Assembly (NCBI GenBank): GCA_963975245.1
Contig: CAXBFJ010000004.1
Location: 124,001 to 188,000, forward strand
Origin: Panacagrimonas sp963975245
GTDB taxonomy: Bacteria; Pseudomonadota; Gammaproteobacteria; Nevskiales; Nevskiaceae
Length of the DNA stretch: 64,000 nt
Direction of reading: 5' to 3'
Position numbers and translations under genes: made by a program. The notes beneath the pieces were generated by a model. The model did no database searches. It was not told the origin of the DNA and saw only the letters and a program-made list of their open reading frames with translations. Positions 41,295 to 49,137 of the stretch are shown here, one piece after another. The first letter of the stretch is position 1, and the number at the start of each line of letters is the position of its first letter.

Positions 41295-41356
41295 GCCGTC
41301 CGCTATTTAAGGACGGCCGATTCTTGCTTCATTCCGCCGCCACCCGTTGGCGGCGG
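41295..41356 (+). terminator. Two stem-loops between rpsU and yqeY
   Basis: GCCGTCC/GGACGGC (41295-41301 and 41311-41317) is followed by CGATTCTTGCTTCATT, a modest T-rich tail, and then by CCGCCGCCA/TGGCGGCGG (41334-41342 and 41348-41356, loop CCCGT). The first may terminate or attenuate rpsU transcripts; the second, with GTCGTTTAAAAAG after it, is a strong hairpin 31 bp before yqeY. Confidence 0.5.
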
Positions 41357-41387
41357 AGTCGTTTAAAAAGCCTGGTAGTGACGAAAC

Positions 41388-41837
41388 ATGTCTGAACTCA
41401 AGACACGCGTGCTGGATGACATCAAGACGGCCATGAAGGCCGGCGACAAAGAGCGCCTGAGTGTGCTGCGCATGCTGTCTTCAGACATCAAGCAGCGCGA
41501 AGTTGTTGATTCGGTTGAAATCACTGATGCCGTTGTGACTGCCAGCATCGAAAAGATGCTGAAACAGCGGCGAGACTCGGAAGCACAGTTCCGTGCCGGC
41601 AATCGCGCCGATCTTGCGGACAAGGAAGCCGCCGAGATCGCGGTGCTCATGGCCTATCTGCCCAAGCAGATGACAGACGCCGAGGTGAATGCCCTGATTG
41701 CGCAGGCCATGGCCGAGACCGGTGCCAGCTCCGCCAAGGACATGGGCAAGGTAATGGGCTGGATCAAACCCAAGGCTGCCGGCAAGACCGATATGGGCAA
41801 GCTCTCCGGTCTGATCAAGGCCAAATTGGCAGGCTGA
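41388..41837 (+). CDS. GatB/YqeY domain-containing protein
   Basis: A 149-residue helical protein: LKTRVLDDIKTAMKAGDKERLSVLRMLSSDIKQREV, IEKMLKQRRDSEAQF and VMGWIKPKAAGKTDMGKLSGLIKAKL. It matches the stand-alone YqeY family, related to the tail domain of the GatB amidotransferase subunit. It is often found between rpsU and dnaG. A role in tRNA-dependent processes is suspected from homology only. Confidence 0.93.
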   Translation: MSELKTRVLDDIKTAMKAGDKERLSVLRMLSSDIKQREVVDSVEITDAVVTASIEKMLKQRRDSEAQFRAGNRADLADKEAAEIAVLMAYLPKQMTDAEVNALIAQAMAETGASSAKDMGKVMGWIKPKAAGKTDMGKLSGLIKAKLAG

Positions 41838-41909
41838 ACTTGTCTGGCCGACGTGCCTGAACCCATACCGCCGCTGTAAGCGGGGACGGTTCCCGTGAAG
41901 AAGAACAGG

Positions 41910-41945
41910 AAAAAGGACCGGTCTCTGTCGAGGCCGGTCCTTTTT
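41910..41945. terminator. Bidirectional terminator between yqeY and alkB
   Basis: AAAAAGGACCGG (41910-41921) and CCGGTCCTTTTT (41934-41945) form a 12-bp stem with A- and T-tracts on both sides, so it works for both convergent genes. It separates rpsU-yqeY from what follows and would keep read-through from reaching dnaG. Confidence 0.93.
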
Positions 41946-41964
41946 GCGTTGCCACCTCAGTTTG

Positions 41965-43356
41965 TCAGATTGCCCGGAAATCCATTTTTTCGCGCACGGC
42001 GCAATCCGGGCAGGGCCAGTCTTGCGGAATATCTGACCAGGGCGTTCCCGGTTTGATCCCCTCATGGGCACAGCCCTGGGTTTCATCGTAGATGTAGCCA
42101 CAGTCTGTGCACTGATGACGGCCGCTGTCTGTAGTAGTGTTTTCGACGTTTCCGGCAACACGCTCGCCGGGGAATCGCTCCGGCTCCGGTTCGGAGAGCG
42201 GCGCGTTCTGCCAGCGGGCCATCAGCGAGGCGCGCTTGCTGGGCTGGATATTGGCCTTGCTCAGGTCACCCTGATAATGGCGCGCGACCAGCGGGTTCAT
42301 CTGACGGAACCACAGCCAGGGAAAGTAGGCGATGACCAGCATCGAGGCATAACCCGACGGCAGCTGCGGACTCGCATCAAAGTGGCGCAGAGCCTGGAAG
42401 CGCCGCGTCGGATTGGCGTGATGGTCAGCATGGCGCTGCAGCTGGTAGAGAAACAGATTAGTCACGATCTGGTTACTGTTCCAGGAGTGTTCCGGCGCAC
42501 AGCGCACATAGCGGCCATTGGCTTCCTTCTGCCGCAGCAGGCCGTAATGCTCGATGTAGTTGATGACCTCCAGCAGCGAGGCACCGTAGAAAGCCTGCAC
42601 CAGCAGGAACGCCAGGGCATACCAGCCAAGAAAGGCCGTGAGTACGCCGAACAGCGCAACGGTCATCAGCCAGGCCTGAATATTCTCGTTTTTCAGGGTC
42701 CAGGGACCGCTGCCGAGCTTGGCCAGACGGTTCTTCTCAATGCTCCAGGCTGATTGCAGGCTGCCGATCATGGTGCGCGGCAAGAACGCCCAAAAGGTTT
42801 CGCCCATGCGCGAACTGGCGGGGTCCTCCGGGGTCGCCACATTCTTGTGATGGCCCTTGTTGTGCTCAACAAAGAAGTGCCCGTAGGCAACCGGCGCCAG
42901 AGTCAGCTTGGCCAGCCAGCGCTCGAACGAACCCTTCTTGTGGCCCAGTTCATGTGCGGTATTGATGCTGATGCCATTGACCATGCCCACGGTAAACACC
43001 AGGCCGAGGAATTCCCACCAGTTGGGAGACAAGCTCACGGCCAGCCAGGCGCCCACCACGGTCACGACGTACTGACTGGGAATATAGGCGTAGACGATCC
43101 AACGGTAGTAAGGATCATTTTCGAGGCCGGCCACGGCAGATTCCGGCGGATTGGTACGGTCTGTCCCCACCAGCCAGTCAAACAGCGGGATGACGCCGTA
43201 GAACAAGAACGGGGCGCCCCACAGAAAGAGGGTGTTGCCGGTGATACCTACAAATGCCAGCAGCACCAGTCCAATAAATGGAAGGGCGGGGCTGAGCAGC
43301 CAGGCAACCCGCTTGCCATCCTTCCAGGGCATTTCATTGATCGTGGCAGTGTTCAT
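41965..43356 (-). CDS. alkB: Alkane 1-monooxygenase (AlkB) fused to a C-terminal rubredoxin
   Basis: A 463-residue integral-membrane non-heme diiron hydroxylase that oxidises medium-chain n-alkanes to 1-alkanols. The three His boxes are HELGH (135-139), EHNKGHH (164-170) with the following TPEDPASSRMGE, and LQRHADHHANPTRRFQ; the NYIEHYGLLR motif is also present. The last ~50 residues are a complete rubredoxin: CTDCGYIYDETQG and later WPCPDC, four iron-binding cysteines. Such fusions supply the immediate electron donor in cis; a rubredoxin reductase is still needed and is not seen here. The ATG at 43356 has GGAG 8 nt upstream. It is divergent from the AraC gene. Confidence 0.93.
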   Translation of the reverse strand: MNTATINEMPWKDGKRVAWLLSPALPFIGLVLLAFVGITGNTLFLWGAPFLFYGVIPLFDWLVGTDRTNPPESAVAGLENDPYYRWIVYAYIPSQYVVTVVGAWLAVSLSPNWWEFLGLVFTVGMVNGISINTAHELGHKKGSFERWLAKLTLAPVAYGHFFVEHNKGHHKNVATPEDPASSRMGETFWAFLPRTMIGSLQSAWSIEKNRLAKLGSGPWTLKNENIQAWLMTVALFGVLTAFLGWYALAFLLVQAFYGASLLEVINYIEHYGLLRQKEANGRYVRCAPEHSWNSNQIVTNLFLYQLQRHADHHANPTRRFQALRHFDASPQLPSGYASMLVIAYFPWLWFRQMNPLVARHYQGDLSKANIQPSKRASLMARWQNAPLSEPEPERFPGERVAGNVENTTTDSGRHQCTDCGYIYDETQGCAHEGIKPGTPWSDIPQDWPCPDCAVREKMDFRAI

Positions 43357-43428
43357 GCTCTCTTCTCCAGGTTTTCGCACGACGTCTCAAGGCCAATCTG
43401 TGCCCGCGTCAGTGGATTTGCTGAGATC

Positions 43429-43492
43429 ATTATTCGCTCACCGACTGCGCTGCACTTGTCATTTATTGACATGCACTTGTCATTTTCCGACA
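43429..43492 (-). promoter_or_regulatory. Tandem 21-bp operator-like repeats and candidate alkB promoter
   Basis: Two adjacent 21-bp units (43451-43471 and 43472-43492) share TGCACTTGTCATTT and then a divergent TATT/TCCG-type segment closing with GACA; 18 of 21 bases agree. The 21-bp period puts both units on the same helix face, as expected of an AraC-family site. On the alkB strand AATAAT (43429-43434) lies about 17 bp from the repeat edge, so the repeats would overlap the -35 region. They end about 31 bp before the araC start. Confidence 0.6.
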
Positions 43493-43523
43493 CTCCTCTT
43501 CGGTATTTTCGGCGAGATTTGAG

Positions 43524-44603
43524 ATGGCCTCCCTGACAGCGAGCGACAACGCCATCCCCGTCCGCTACATCGCACTGCTGGGCGATGTCCTGCAACGCCA
43601 GGGTGTGAACCTGCCGGCCATGCTCACAGCCGCCAACATCGCGCCGAGCAGTCTCGCAAACCCGGATGGCTGGCTCAGTCTGGAGCAGCTTGACGCGCTG
43701 ATCCCGCACGCCATTGAGCAAACGGGTCGCAGCGACCTGGCGCTGGATCTGGGCCAGATGATCCGCCTGAGCGCGCACAGCATCGTGGGCTACGGAATTC
43801 TGAGCAGCCCCAGTATTGAATACGCGCTGCGACTGGCAGCGCGCTACTTCAGCCTGATCCTGCCGGCATTTCGCATGCGACTGGACTATGACGCTGAACA
43901 CGCGGACCTGAGCTACCGGCCGGTCCTGCCCATGCGACATCAAACGCTTTGCTTCCTGCTGGAGGTACTGGCAGCGGCCACCCACTGCGATATCGAAGAA
44001 CTGCTGAACGGGCCGATGCCGCCTTACGGTCTGTTTCTGTCCTATGCCGAGCCGCCGCACCGCAAACGCTATGGCGAACTCACCGGCGCTCGCTGCCACT
44101 TCGGGCAGGGTCTGGCACCCGCGCAAGGCCCCGGCCTGCGCATGCGATTCGATATCTCGCTGATCCGCCGCGCACCGACCCTGGCCGATGCTTCGGCGCT
44201 GCGCACGGCAGAGGAGCGCTGCCGGGCCACCACGCAGCGCAGCGTCACCCACGGCAAGGTCAGCGACTGGGTCAGCATGATGCTGCGCGAATCCAGCAGC
44301 GGTATGCCAGGCCTGGATGAACTGGCACACCTGCGCAATCTTTCTGCCCGCACCCTCGACCGCCACCTCAAGCGCGAAGGATTTGGTTTTCGCGATCTGC
44401 TCAAGTCTGCCCGGCACGAAAAGGCCTGCCGGATGCTGATAGCCAACAGACTTGGCATCACCGAAATCGCCCTCGAACTGGGCTACACGGATGCCGCCAA
44501 CTTCACGCGGGCCTTTCGCGCGCAGTTCGGCCTGAGCCCGAGCGCCTACCGCCGGGAACAGCTCGCAGCGGAGTCCGGCCCGGAGTCCGCGGCAGGTCGC
44601 TAG
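43524..44603 (+). CDS. AraC family transcriptional regulator next to alkB
   Basis: A 359-residue regulator. The N-terminal ~230 residues form an AraC/OruR-type ligand-binding domain (VRYIALLGDVLQRQGVNLPAML; LGQMIRLSAHSIVGYGILSSPS). The C-terminal HTH_18 domain contains LDELAHLRNLSARTLDRHLKR and the second helix ITEIALELGYTDAANFTRAF, then RAQFGLSPSAYRR. Being divergent from alkB with repeats between, it is likely the alkane- or fatty-acid-responsive activator of alkB, as in other AraC-type alkane regulators. This is inference from position. Confidence 0.92.
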   Translation: MASLTASDNAIPVRYIALLGDVLQRQGVNLPAMLTAANIAPSSLANPDGWLSLEQLDALIPHAIEQTGRSDLALDLGQMIRLSAHSIVGYGILSSPSIEYALRLAARYFSLILPAFRMRLDYDAEHADLSYRPVLPMRHQTLCFLLEVLAAATHCDIEELLNGPMPPYGLFLSYAEPPHRKRYGELTGARCHFGQGLAPAQGPGLRMRFDISLIRRAPTLADASALRTAEERCRATTQRSVTHGKVSDWVSMMLRESSSGMPGLDELAHLRNLSARTLDRHLKREGFGFRDLLKSARHEKACRMLIANRLGITEIALELGYTDAANFTRAFRAQFGLSPSAYRREQLAAESGPESAAGR

Positions 44604-44650
44604 ACTCTGCCTCCCCGACGCCCTCCCAGATCAACGGCCAAACTCGATAC

Positions 44651-46381
44651 GTGTCCGGACTCATCCCACAAAGTTTTATCCAGGATCTGCTCTCGCGCTG
44701 CGACATCGTCGAGGTCATCGGCGCACGTCTGGAGCTCAAGCGGGCCGGACGGGAATTCAAGGCCCTGTCTCCGTTCACCAACGAGAAAACCGCTTCGTTT
44801 CATGTCTCGCCAGCCAAGCAGATGTACTTCGATTTCAGCTCGGGAAAGAGCGGCAATGTCATCGGATTTCTCATGGAGCACGACCGTCTTAGCTTTGTCG
44901 AAGCGGTGGAAGAACTTGCCGGGAACCTTGGCATCGACGTCCCACGTGAGGGCGGCAACTTTGAGCGCCTGATCCTGGATGGCCCCTTGGACGCCTGCGC
45001 GGCGGCACAGCGGTTTTTCAGCGAGCAGCTGCGCAAGCATCCGCCCGCCGTTGCCTACCTCAAGCAACGCGGGATCAGCGGCGAAACGGCCAAGACTTTC
45101 GGCATCGGCTTCGCTCCGGACTCATGGGATGCCCTGTCACAATTTTTTGATGACCCCCGACACGCCATTGATGCCGGCCTGCTCAAGCAGAAGGAAGGCG
45201 CCAACCGCACCTACGATGTCTTTCGCAATCGCATCACATTTCCCATCCGCGACACACGTGGCCGGGTCATCGCCTTTGGCGGGCGCACCTTGGGCGATGA
45301 CCCCGCCAAGTACTTGAATTCGCCAGAAACACCGCTGTTTCACAAGGGCCGCAACCTGTTCGGGCTATACGAAGCCAAGCAGTCAACAAAGAAAGCGCTG
45401 CCACACCTGATCGTGGTGGAGGGCTACATGGACACGGTCATGCTCGCGCAGCACGGCATTCGTGAGGTGGTCGCAACCCTGGGAACGGCCACCACGCGCG
45501 AGCAACTGAATCTGCTGTTCAAGTCCACCAGCCGGGTCATTTTCTGTTTTGACGGTGATCGGGCCGGACGTTCAGCCGCATGGCGCGCGCTGGAACAGGG
45601 CCTGCCGGAGGTCGACGAGAAGCGCGAGTGCCAGTTCATGTTTTTGCCGGACGGTCACGACCCCGACTCTCTTGTCCAGGAAATTGGCGCAGAGGCCTTC
45701 GCCGAACTGGTCGCACAAGCCCAACCGCTGTCCGCATTCCTGCTGGACGAACTGGGCAAACAGGTCAATCTGGCAACGCTCGACGGGCGCGCCAAGCTGG
45801 CGGGGCTGGCCAAGCCCTTCCTGTCCAGGATGCGAGACAGCCCACTGCTGAGCCTGATTCGCGACGAGCTGTCGCGTCGCACGGGATTGCGCCGCGAAGA
45901 ACTCGGCTCGGTGCCTGAGCAGGCTGTTTCCGAGCCCTCTACCCGCCGCAACGTGCGCCAGGCCGAACCCGGCGCGGTGCGCGCCATCAAGCGGGCCCTG
46001 CAGCTGATGCTGGAGCGCGCCGATCTGGCCCAGAAGGTTGAAGGCGTTGAATTGCTTGCCGAATCAGACATCGTCGGCATCGGCATCCTGGTGGAGGCCA
46101 TCGACTTCTTTCACGAACACCCGGAGGCGCGAGCCTCCCAGCTGCTGGAGCACTGGCGCGACACGCCCAAGGCCGCGGCCATGAACCGGCTCGGACCGGT
46201 CGAAAAGCAGTTAGATGATCAGGCCATTGAAAACGAGTTCATGGACGCCATTGATCACTTGCGCCACCGAGCGCTGAAAAGCCGCATCAAGCGCCTGCTC
46301 GCGGACGCCCAAATTCGGACCCTGAGCGCCGCAGAAACAGCGGAAATCAAGCACCTGACGACGCAACTTAGCGCCAAATAA
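44651..46381 (+). CDS. dnaG: DNA primase DnaG with a zinc finger lacking its ligands
   Basis: A 576-residue primase that makes RNA primers for replication. The N-terminal CHC2 finger normally reads CPFH...FHCFGCG; here residues 40-43 are SPFT and 59-65 are YFDFSSG, so all the zinc-ligand positions are replaced while the surrounding NEKTASF and GNVIGFLM frame is kept. The Toprim domain is intact: VVEGYMDTVMLAQHGI and FCFDGDRAGRSA. A DnaB-binding C-terminal domain of normal size follows. It starts at GTG 44651 with no clear Shine-Dalgarno, 47 bp after the AraC gene. Confidence 0.94.
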   Translation: MSGLIPQSFIQDLLSRCDIVEVIGARLELKRAGREFKALSPFTNEKTASFHVSPAKQMYFDFSSGKSGNVIGFLMEHDRLSFVEAVEELAGNLGIDVPREGGNFERLILDGPLDACAAAQRFFSEQLRKHPPAVAYLKQRGISGETAKTFGIGFAPDSWDALSQFFDDPRHAIDAGLLKQKEGANRTYDVFRNRITFPIRDTRGRVIAFGGRTLGDDPAKYLNSPETPLFHKGRNLFGLYEAKQSTKKALPHLIVVEGYMDTVMLAQHGIREVVATLGTATTREQLNLLFKSTSRVIFCFDGDRAGRSAAWRALEQGLPEVDEKRECQFMFLPDGHDPDSLVQEIGAEAFAELVAQAQPLSAFLLDELGKQVNLATLDGRAKLAGLAKPFLSRMRDSPLLSLIRDELSRRTGLRREELGSVPEQAVSEPSTRRNVRQAEPGAVRAIKRALQLMLERADLAQKVEGVELLAESDIVGIGILVEAIDFFHEHPEARASQLLEHWRDTPKAAAMNRLGPVEKQLDDQAIENEFMDAIDHLRHRALKSRIKRLLADAQIRTLSAAETAEIKHLTTQLSAK

Positions 46382-46466
46382 TTCGTCTAACTGGGGGCCA
46401 ATCCGGTAAAATATACGGTTCCCCGCAACAATCTGTGGACTTCGGTTCACGTGACAGGCTGAGCCC

Positions 46467-48296
46467 ATGAGCACCAACGCTGCAGAAAAACAGTCTCAAA
46501 TCAAAGTCTTGATTGCCCTTGGCAAGGAAAAAGGTTACCTGACCTACGCCGAAGTGGCTGATCATTTGCCCGAGATTGTCGACTCCGAACAGATCGACGA
46601 TATCGTCAGCATGATCGGCACCATGGGCATCGGCGTCCTTGAAGACGCCCCGGACCGTGAAAACCAGCTGTTTTCCGAACCTGCCGTCGTCGCAACGCAG
46701 GAAGAAGAAGAAGACGCCGCTGAAGAAGCCGCGGCCGCCATCGCCTCCAACGATGACCAGTTTGGCCGCACCACCGATCCGGTGCGCATGTACATGCGCG
46801 AGATGGGCTCGGTGGAGCTGCTGGACCGCGAAGGTGAAATCCGCATTGCCAAGCGCATCGAAGAGGGTCTGTCCGAAGCCCTGTTTGCCATGGCGATTTA
46901 CCCCGAATCCGTGGCCATCATGCTCGAGGCCTGGGACGAAGTGGGCGAGGGCAAGCGCCGCATCACCGACGTGATTGCCGGCTTCTTTGACCCCAACGCT
47001 GAACCCGTTGCGCCCGCGCCGCCGCCGCAGCCCAAGACCGCTGAAGAAAAGAAGGAAGAGGAAGAGGAAGCCGGCCCGACCGGACCGGATCCTGAAGAGT
47101 GCCGCGAGAATTTTGAAGAGCTGGCCAAGCGTTATTCCAAGGCCTGGGCCGCGCTTGAGAAAGTTGGCGCCGCCGACAAGAAAACCCAGCAGAAGCGCGA
47201 GCACGTTGCCGAGCTGCTGATGACCTTCAAGCTCTCGCCGAAGATCATCGACGAAGTCTCACGCAATCTGCGTCAGAAGATTTCTTCCATCCGCGCCATT
47301 GAGCGCTCCATCATGCGCATTTGCGTCGTCGATGCGGGCATGACGCGCGAAGAATTCCTGTCCAAGTATCGTGGCAGCTCGCCGACAGACACCGAGTGGC
47401 TGGAGAAATCCATCCGCGCCAAGCGCAAGTACAGCGCCACGCTGGCCACGCGCAAGGAAGAGATTGAAGAACTGCTGGGCAAGCTCAGCCAGATTGAAGG
47501 CGACAACCTCATCACCATCGATGAGATCAAAGACATCAATCGCCGCATGAACGTCGGTGATGCCAAAGCCCGTCGCGCCAAGAAGGAAATGGTGGAAGCC
47601 AACCTTCGCCTCGTGATCTCCATCGCCAAGAAGTACACCAATCGCGGCCTGCAGTTCCTGGATCTGATTCAGGAAGGCAACATCGGCCTGATGAAAGCGG
47701 TCGACAAGTTTGAATATCGTCGCGGCTACAAGTTCTCGACCTACGCGACGTGGTGGATTCGTCAGGCCATCACCCGCTCGATTGCCGATCAGGCACGCAC
47801 CATCCGTATTCCGGTGCATATGATCGAAACGATCAACAAGTTGAACCGCATCTCGCGTCAGATGATTCAGGAAATGGGCCGCGAGCCCACGCCTGAAGAG
47901 CTGGCAATCAAAATGGAGATGCCGGAAGACAAGATTCGCAAGGTGCTCAAGATTGCCAAGGAGCCGATCTCCATGGAGACGCCGATTGGTGATGACGAAG
48001 ATTCACACCTGGGCGATTTCATCGAAGACGGCAACGCGGTGTCGCCGCTGGATTCCGCCACATCGCAGTCTCTGGCTGAAGCCACTTACCAGATTCTGGC
48101 CAGCCTGACGCCGCGCGAAGCCAAAGTGCTGCGCATGCGCTTCGGCATTGATCTGAATACCGATCACACGCTCGAAGAAGTCGGCAAGCAGTTTGACGTC
48201 ACCCGCGAGCGCATCCGCCAGATAGAGGCCAAAGCGCTGCGCAAATTGCGCCACCCAAGCCGCGCCAACTATCTGCGCAGCTTCCTCGACGAATAA
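46467..48296 (+). CDS. rpoD: RNA polymerase sigma factor RpoD (sigma-70)
   Basis: The 609-residue primary sigma factor. Region 1.1 is at the N-terminus (IKVLIALGKEKGYLTYAEV), then an acidic stretch, region 1.2 with TTDPVRMYMREMGSVELLDREGE, and the non-conserved region. Regions 2.1-2.4 contain LIQEGNIGLMKAVDKFEYRR and KFSTYATWWIRQAITR. Region 4 ends VTRERIRQIEAKALRKLR and the C-terminus RANYLRSFLDE. The last 42 bp with the stop are repeated 2.7 kb downstream. It has its own terminator after 28 bp. Confidence 0.98.
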   Translation: MSTNAAEKQSQIKVLIALGKEKGYLTYAEVADHLPEIVDSEQIDDIVSMIGTMGIGVLEDAPDRENQLFSEPAVVATQEEEEDAAEEAAAAIASNDDQFGRTTDPVRMYMREMGSVELLDREGEIRIAKRIEEGLSEALFAMAIYPESVAIMLEAWDEVGEGKRRITDVIAGFFDPNAEPVAPAPPPQPKTAEEKKEEEEEAGPTGPDPEECRENFEELAKRYSKAWAALEKVGAADKKTQQKREHVAELLMTFKLSPKIIDEVSRNLRQKISSIRAIERSIMRICVVDAGMTREEFLSKYRGSSPTDTEWLEKSIRAKRKYSATLATRKEEIEELLGKLSQIEGDNLITIDEIKDINRRMNVGDAKARRAKKEMVEANLRLVISIAKKYTNRGLQFLDLIQEGNIGLMKAVDKFEYRRGYKFSTYATWWIRQAITRSIADQARTIRIPVHMIETINKLNRISRQMIQEMGREPTPEELAIKMEMPEDKIRKVLKIAKEPISMETPIGDDEDSHLGDFIEDGNAVSPLDSATSQSLAEATYQILASLTPREAKVLRMRFGIDLNTDHTLEEVGKQFDVTRERIRQIEAKALRKLRHPSRANYLRSFLDE

Positions 48297-48303
48297 GCCA
48301 CAC
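48255..48303 (+). repeat. Direct repeat copy 1: 3' end of rpoD
   Basis: The final codons and stop of rpoD plus 7 bp. It matches 50988-51036 at 45 of 49 positions, including an uninterrupted 29-bp identity (48260-48288, from CCGCGCCAAC to GCTTCCTCG). It overlaps the functional gene end. Confidence 0.93.
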
Positions 48304-49137
48304 AAGTAGAAGTAGCAAAAGACAGGGCCCCGAAATCCGGGGCCCTTCCTTTTTGGGGCGGTGATGGTTTGCTTGTTCTACCTGCGGGCTCGCCACCTGA
48401 CGATGGCGCCTGACTCTTGTTGTGAAAGTGTCAGCAAAGGGGGCGCCTTTGATCCGAATGCTCGCTTCATTGCTAGCGCCGATTGCGGTTCCCGCACAGG
48501 CGCGTGAGCCGAAAATCGTCGGCCCCGAGCAAGTCGAAGCCCTTCAGTATCGTTGCGACACGACCGAACTGCTGGCCAGAGGTCGGGTAACGCTCCGGAC
48601 TTGGCTCTTGTCGAGCTGTCGATGGGGCTCGCAGCTTCAGTGCGCCTCCTCACGTTTACACCCTTGAGGATGAGCCCCGGACGTTTCGCCACATTGCTTT
48701 GACCAGATTACGCCTCGTCGTTGGGAACGAAGCCCCGGCGACTCGCAACGTGTCTAAAAACTCATCGGCGATACCGCAGCCTATCTCGGACTGAGCATTC
48801 AACCCGACAAGGTTCCACCCTCCGCGCTTGCGCTGCTTCCCCCGCCCAGCCGAATAACAGGGCCACTTCCTGGCGCGCTGAACCACCGTCAGAGGCCTGA
48901 GCCGAACCAGGTACCCCATATTTCGGAGCGCCTTTATTGCACGCGCCTGCCGCTCATGGCCCGCTTATCGATTGAATCGGTCCGTCTGACATCCGTGTCA
49001 TGACTCAGTCGGATGCAATCATTAGGTTACGCATTATTCGATTCTCGAATTTCGGCGCGATGCCTCCCCACAGGTGCCGGCGCGAAGATTCCAACTTGCA
49101 CCGGCGGGCCGCAGATGCCTGCTTCTGGAGGTTCCTC
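48297..49137. other. 841-bp gap after rpoD without a convincing gene
   Basis: This is an unusually long gene-poor stretch for this window. It begins with the rpoD terminator. A short reading frame at 48422-48667 (81 codons) could encode a signal peptide (MLASLLAPIAVPAQA) and a fragment of an exported protein, but its second half looks random and there is no good ribosome-binding site. On the minus strand 48656-48919 is also open (87 codons), without recognisable sequence. No integrase, tRNA or insertion sequence is visible. Both frames may be decayed cargo of the segment between the rpoD repeats. Confidence 0.5.
48324..48354 (+). terminator. Terminator of rpoD
   Basis: AGGGCCCC (48324-48331) and GGGGCCCT (48339-48346), loop GAAATCC, are followed by TCCTTTTT. 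It is 28 bp past the rpoD stop, the same distance as the second terminator at 51056 has from the repeated stop. Confidence 0.9.

Noticed and set aside
48422..48667. Possible small exported protein after rpoD
   Set aside because: It opens with a signal-like sequence, but the remainder looks random, there is no ribosome-binding site, and it lies in a gene-poor stretch. Kept only as a possible gene remnant in the region entry.
48656..48919. Minus-strand frame of 87 codons in the same stretch
   Set aside because: No recognisable family, no start signal; probably chance in GC-rich DNA.
49082..49130. tRNA-like string (GAAGATTCCAAC) just before the lipoprotein gene
   Set aside because: It resembles the complement of a T-arm, but no acceptor or anticodon stem can be folded, so it is not a tRNA gene. 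It does not support a tRNA attachment site.
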